Of a stretch of 64,000 nt of DNA, positions 60,253-64,000 are shown in pieces. The notes beneath the pieces were generated by a model. The model did no database searches, was not told the DNA's origin, and saw only the letters and a program-made list of their open reading frames with translations. How positions within the stretch are numbered: position 1 is the stretch's first letter; each line of letters starts with the position of its first letter. Position numbers and translations under genes: made by a program. The stretch covers positions 3,348,001-3,412,000 of the forward strand of contig NZ_CP193934.1 of the NCBI RefSeq assembly GCF_050859505.1, read 5' to 3'. The DNA is from Marinirhabdus sp050859505. GTDB lineage: Bacteria; Bacteroidota; Bacteroidia; Flavobacteriales; Flavobacteriaceae.

Positions 60253-62241
60253 TCACTCCCATTTCATCCGTTGTAATCGTACAGCATTTAAAATCGCTAA
60301 CAAAGCTACCCCTACATCGGCAAAGACAGCTTCCCACATGGTAGCTAATCCACCAGCACCCAAAATAAGTACAACTATTTTCACACCAAAGGCTAGTCCA
60401 ATATTTTGCCATACAATGCTACGTGTAGACCGACCTATCTTAATGGCTCTTGCAATTTTGGAGGGCTGGTCTGTTTGGATAATTATATCGGCGGTTTCTA
60501 TGGCCACATCACTACCTAAACCACCCATGGCAATCCCAACATCACTGGCTGCCAAAACTGGTGCATCATTTATACCATCGCCTATGAAAGCAACTTTGGC
60601 ACCTGGTTGTGCTTTAAGCTTTTCTACTTCAGTAAGCTTGTCTTCTGGTAATAGTCCACCCTTGGCCCAATCGATGCCTAATTCTTTGGCAACTTGCTGT
60701 GTAATGGAATCTTTATCGCCAGACAGCATAATAATTTTTGAAATTCCCGAATCGCGGATTTCCTTAATGGCTTGGTGTGCATCCTCTTTCAATTCATCTG
60801 CGATAGTTACGTAGCCTACGAACTTGTTATCAATGGCAACCATAACTATAGATTCTACAATAGATTCCGTATCTGAAGGCACTTCAATTGAATTTGAATT
60901 CATTAAAGCTTTATTTCCCACTAGAACAGTTTTGTCATTAACGGTACCTTTCAATCCTTTTCCTGCAATTTCTGAAACCTTAGTCGCTTTAAAATCTTCT
61001 CCTTCGGCTTTGTATTCTAGAATCGCTCTGGCTATGGGGTGCGTAGATTGTGCTTCCATGGCCATTAGGTATTTCATAAATTCTGCTTCCCCTTCGACTC
61101 CGCTAAGGGCAGGTTCCAAGTTTATGCCGGACACAACATCCTTTATTTTGAATACACCTTTAGTCACCGTACCTGTTTTGTCCATTACTACGGTATTCAC
61201 TTTAGTCATCGAATCCAAAAACGACGCTCCTTTAAATAAAATCCCATTGCGAGAAGCGGCTCCTAGCCCACCAAAATACCCCAACGGAATAGAGATCACC
61301 AACGCACACGGACACGATATTACAAGGAATATCAAGGCACGGTACAGCCAGTCTCTAAACACATAGTCGTCTACAAGTAAATAGGGCACAAACGTTAATC
61401 CAATCGCAAGGAACACCACAATAGGTGTGTAAATTCTAGCGAACTTGCGTATAAATAATTCAGTCTTAGATTTTCTCGCGGTGGCATTTTGAACCATATC
61501 CAGAATACGCGCAATGGAACTATCCTTAAATTCTTTGGTTGTTTCAATTTCAACCACACCGTCAAGATTGATGCTCCCCGCAAATACCGATGCTCCTTTT
61601 TGAATGGTATCTGGTTTACTCTCTCCAGTCAAAGCCGCCGTATTAAACGATCCTTTTTCTGAAAGAAGCGTCCCATCTAATGGTACTTTTTCTCCAACAC
61701 GCACTTGTATCTTTTCGCCTATTTTTACGGTTTCAGGAGCCACAGAAACATACGCTCCATTTCGATACACCAAAGCTTCATTGGGACGAACATCTAATAA
61801 TGCTTTAATATTACTCTTTGCTCTATTTACCGCTGCGTTCTGAAAGAGTTCACCAACGGCATAAAAGAGCATTACCGCAACACCTTCGGGATATTCACCT
61901 ATGGCAAATGCCCCTATAGTTGCTATGGACATTAGCAGAAATTCAGTAAAAAAATCGCCGTTCTTGATGCTGTTCCACCCTTCCTTAATTACAGGAAAAC
62001 CTACAGGAAGATAGGCCACAACGTACCAGATAATACGAACCCATTCTTTAAAAAAAAGTATATCAAAATAATCCAGACCAATGCCTGCAAGTAACATAAC
62101 AAAGCTAAAAATTGCGGGTATGTAGGTTTTAAACTTCCCTACACTTTCCGGACTGCTATGATTGTGCCCATCGTCGTGGGTATGTTCTCCAGCATGTTTT
62201 TCTGTGTCGATGTCACGAAGGTTTATTTTTTTCTTTTTCAT
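60253..62241 (-). CDS. Zn/Cd-type heavy-metal P-type ATPase
   Basis: About 662 aa from the ATG at 62241 (MKKKKINLRD); the frame to 62271 adds ten residues. P1B-type ATPase: TGES, CPC metal site near residue 310, DKTGT phosphorylation site near 353, GDGINDAP. No HMA metal domain; instead a His-rich N-terminus (HAGEHTHDDGHNHSS). It exports Zn2+, Cd2+ or Pb2+ by family. The linker LEPALSGVEGEAEF contains an in-frame REP-like repeat (61089-61109). Fur/Zur-type gene lies just upstream on the same strand. Confidence 0.92.
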   Translation of the reverse strand: MKKKKINLRDIDTEKHAGEHTHDDGHNHSSPESVGKFKTYIPAIFSFVMLLAGIGLDYFDILFFKEWVRIIWYVVAYLPVGFPVIKEGWNSIKNGDFFTEFLLMSIATIGAFAIGEYPEGVAVMLFYAVGELFQNAAVNRAKSNIKALLDVRPNEALVYRNGAYVSVAPETVKIGEKIQVRVGEKVPLDGTLLSEKGSFNTAALTGESKPDTIQKGASVFAGSINLDGVVEIETTKEFKDSSIARILDMVQNATARKSKTELFIRKFARIYTPIVVFLAIGLTFVPYLLVDDYVFRDWLYRALIFLVISCPCALVISIPLGYFGGLGAASRNGILFKGASFLDSMTKVNTVVMDKTGTVTKGVFKIKDVVSGINLEPALSGVEGEAEFMKYLMAMEAQSTHPIARAILEYKAEGEDFKATKVSEIAGKGLKGTVNDKTVLVGNKALMNSNSIEVPSDTESIVESIVMVAIDNKFVGYVTIADELKEDAHQAIKEIRDSGISKIIMLSGDKDSITQQVAKELGIDWAKGGLLPEDKLTEVEKLKAQPGAKVAFIGDGINDAPVLAASDVGIAMGGLGSDVAIETADIIIQTDQPSKIARAIKIGRSTRSIVWQNIGLAFGVKIVVLILGAGGLATMWEAVFADVGVALLAILNAVRLQRMKWE
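61089..61109. repeat. REP-like sequence inside the P-type ATPase gene
   Basis: CCCCTTCGACTCCGCTAAGG and one more G has CCCTT/AAGGG ends and the CGACTCCGCT core shared with the sequence in bshC. Translated in frame as LSGVEG-type residues, in a loop of the nucleotide-binding domain. Confidence 0.65.
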
Positions 62242-62282
62242 AGGTGCAATTTCGTAATTTATTTGATGCAATGGAAGTGCAA

Positions 62283-62699
62283 TTATTCTCCGCTACATTT
62301 TTCACATATCCCTTTAACTACAAGGTTTACATCTTCGGCCAAATAACCTTCGGGTAAATTAATATGCGGAATTTTATGTTGGGTCAAACACACCGTTTCA
62401 TTGCAATTAGTACAATGAAAATGGAGGTGTAAATCCTGTTCTATATCGCAATTACACCCATTTTCGCATAAAGCATATTTAGTGATTCCAGTACCATCAT
62501 CGATTTGATGGACAATGCCTTTTTCTTCGAAAGTTTTTAGTGTGCGGTATAAAGTTGTTCTGTCTGCTTTTGCAAAAGCATTTTCAATATTCGTCAAGGC
62601 TACAGCAATCTTCTTTTCTGCCAGATATTTATAAATTAATACACGCATCGCTGTAGGACGCACCTTTTTATTTTCTAATGTTTTTTCTATTTCAATCAT
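62283..62699 (-). CDS. Fur-family transcriptional regulator (Zur-like)
   Basis: 138 aa with winged HTH (RTTLYRTLKTFEEKGIVHQ) and metal-site residues HLHFHCTNC plus CENGCNC and a final CEKC. Given its place between the metal ATPase and the CzcB-like adaptor, it probably controls zinc/metal export genes. The start is 12 bases after the adaptor's stop codon, and the ATPase follows. Confidence 0.88.
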   Translation of the reverse strand: MIEIEKTLENKKVRPTAMRVLIYKYLAEKKIAVALTNIENAFAKADRTTLYRTLKTFEEKGIVHQIDDGTGITKYALCENGCNCDIEQDLHLHFHCTNCNETVCLTQHKIPHINLPEGYLAEDVNLVVKGICEKCSGE

Positions 62700-62711
62700 T
62701 TCAGTATTATA

Positions 62712-63899
62712 TTAATGTCCGTGACCGCCACCCTCTTCTTCACTATTTTTAGCCTTTGCCAAAAGTGTGAAGGCATCTTTGATTACAATGTCCATCGCTT
62801 CTATTTTTTTTAATTGATTTTTAATCGAAATAGCAATAAACCCTTCTTCTTCATTGTCTTTTTCGATTTCTATCATTTCAAAGTCCTGCATTGTTTCATT
62901 GCCTTCTGAACGCGCACCTAATGCTTCAAAAATATAATGCTTGCCTTGATAGCGAACAATCGCTTCTTCAGGTAACGCATACATTTCACTCATTCCAACT
63001 TCAATATTTGCATTTACAAACATCCCTGGCAGTAACTCTTTATTGGTTTCCTTTAAATGCCCGTGAATAGTAACCGATCTATCCTCACGAACATTATTTC
63101 CTATAAGAAAAACTTCCGCTTCCATCCACGCTTCCGGAGCGTTGGCCAATCGAAAACGAATGCGTTGTCCAATACGTATAAGCGGAATATCGTCTTCAAA
63201 AACCTTAAGCTCAACATGAAGATCTGAGGCATCTGTAATATCCATTAGCACATCCTGAGGTCCAAAATATTTCCCCGTATTAACATACACTTCCCTAACC
63301 ACCCCATTGATAGGCGAATACACATTTACTGTGGAAGAAATATTTCCACCTGCTGCCGAATTCGGATTAATACCTATTAAGCGAAGTTTACTCTCCAGCG
63401 CCTTTATAGTAGCCTGATTACTCAGGTACATACTCTTTGCTTTCTCAAAGACCTTGGTAGATGTTACCTTTTCATCATTGAGTATTTTCTGGCGATCGTA
63501 ATCAGACTTTAAGTAATCGTTATTTGAAATTGCTTCCATATAATCTCTTTGAAACTCAATAAAATCGGGATTTTCAACCCTTGCTACCACTTGCCCTTTC
63601 CGAATTTTACTTCCCGGTAGCATTTCAGTATATTTTAAAAATCCGCCATAGGGAATGGTAATCGATATATTTCCTTGTGGCGGCACGTCGATCAAGCCAT
63701 TTACGGTGATTTCATGCCCTATGTTTCGTTTTTCAGCTTTTCCAATGGTTATGGATGTCTGTTCCATTTGCGCTTCTGTAAGCTCGACAACATTCTCGTT
63801 TTTTTCTGAATGTTCTTCTTCCTTATGTACAGTTTCATTTTTGCAACTTGTGGTAACCAGAAGTAGGGTCGCTATTGCTATGCTAAATATATATTTCAT
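62712..63899 (-). CDS. CzcB/CusB-type RND efflux periplasmic adaptor lipoprotein
   Basis: 395 aa lipoprotein (MKYIFSIAIATLLLVTTSC). HlyD-type layout: barrel-sandwich lipoyl domain, coiled-coil hairpin (residues about 125-185), beta-barrel domain. It joins an inner-membrane RND pump to an outer-membrane channel for metal export. A His-rich C-terminus (GGGHGH). Upstream on the same strand is the channel gene (63901-64000), overlapping nearly at the start. Confidence 0.9.
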   Translation of the reverse strand: MKYIFSIAIATLLLVTTSCKNETVHKEEEHSEKNENVVELTEAQMEQTSITIGKAEKRNIGHEITVNGLIDVPPQGNISITIPYGGFLKYTEMLPGSKIRKGQVVARVENPDFIEFQRDYMEAISNNDYLKSDYDRQKILNDEKVTSTKVFEKAKSMYLSNQATIKALESKLRLIGINPNSAAGGNISSTVNVYSPINGVVREVYVNTGKYFGPQDVLMDITDASDLHVELKVFEDDIPLIRIGQRIRFRLANAPEAWMEAEVFLIGNNVREDRSVTIHGHLKETNKELLPGMFVNANIEVGMSEMYALPEEAIVRYQGKHYIFEALGARSEGNETMQDFEMIEIEKDNEEEGFIAISIKNQLKKIEAMDIVIKDAFTLLAKAKNSEEEGGGHGH

Positions 63900-63900
63900 T

Positions 63901-64000
63901 TTAATTCGTTTTTATAAGTTGCTCAATGTTGATGAGTGTTTGATTGTATTGATTCAGAAATTCCAGGTATCTAACTTGTATGGTCAGTGCCCGATTAAGT
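63901..64000 (-). CDS. TolC/CusC-type outer-membrane efflux protein, C-terminal fragment at the window edge
   Basis: Only the last 32 codons are visible: ...YLEFLNQYNQTLINIEQLIK and stop at 63901. The sequence fits the helical C-terminus of a TolC-family protein, as expected beside a CzcB-like adaptor. The rest lies outside the window. Confidence 0.5.
   Translation of the reverse strand, partial: LNRALTIQVRYLEFLNQYNQTLINIEQLIKTN

Noticed and set aside
1..64000. CRISPR array, rRNA genes, IS transposases
   Set aside because: No regularly spaced repeats, no rRNA-like sequence and no transposase ORFs were seen; only palindromic repeats and one tRNA.

Overview
The window is chromosomal DNA of a member of the Bacteroidota, most likely a marine Flavobacteriaceae. 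Evidence: low GC content, promoters of the TAnnTTTG type, bacillithiol genes (bshC, ytxJ-like), many lipoproteins with Bacteroidota-style lipobox signals, and tyrosine recombinase and BfmA-type mobilization families typical of this phylum. Species cannot be named from the sequence alone.

Region 1-34949 is ordinary core chromosome. It holds guaA (cut by the left edge), an operon of a QEGLA-motif protease-like protein, a glutathione-synthetase-like ATP-grasp enzyme and a CbpA/CbpM chaperone pair, then bshC, an M14 peptidase, a TlpA-type lipoprotein, pheT, two fasciclin proteins, an ABC-F ATPase, glyA, fahA, clpB, a redoxin/cytochrome/copper-monooxygenase-like lipoprotein and small stress or housekeeping genes. 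Palindromic and REP-like repeats are scattered between genes and, at two places, inside them. The stretch ends with a tRNA-Ser(UGA).

Region 34938-54025 is an integrated genomic island of about 19 kb. The last 13 bases of the tRNA-Ser gene recur at the far end as attR, and an 11-base integrase-type motif is repeated near both ends. In order it carries a tyrosine integrase, an HTH-like protein, a BfmA/BtgA-like mobilization protein, a 0.9-kb noncoding stretch rich in hairpins, and then a block of genes all on the minus strand. Read in transcription order, that block is an AbiE toxin-antitoxin pair followed by a six-gene operon: cytosine-5 methyltransferase (DrmMII type), a 914-aa protein that may be DrmE, a NERD-nuclease/SF1-helicase fusion, DrmA helicase, DrmB (DUF1998) and a TIR-like protein. 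This is a DISARM-type (class 2-like) antiphage system without an evident PLD nuclease DrmC, and with two extra genes (NERD helicase and TIR-like) built into the operon. It is the most interesting part of the window. A small LMW-phosphatase-like gene lies at the right edge of the island.

Region 54026-64000 returns to the chromosome. It starts with what was probably the original tRNA terminator, followed by stress-type genes (DUF421, YciE/F ferritin-like, DUF1989 with a GntA-like heme N-hydroxylase, an AraC regulator, PA2169-like, YqaE/Pmp3, SemiSWEET and small ORFs). It ends with a metal-resistance set on the minus strand: a CusC/TolC-like protein (partial), a CzcB-like adaptor, a Fur/Zur-type regulator and a Zn/Cd P-type ATPase.
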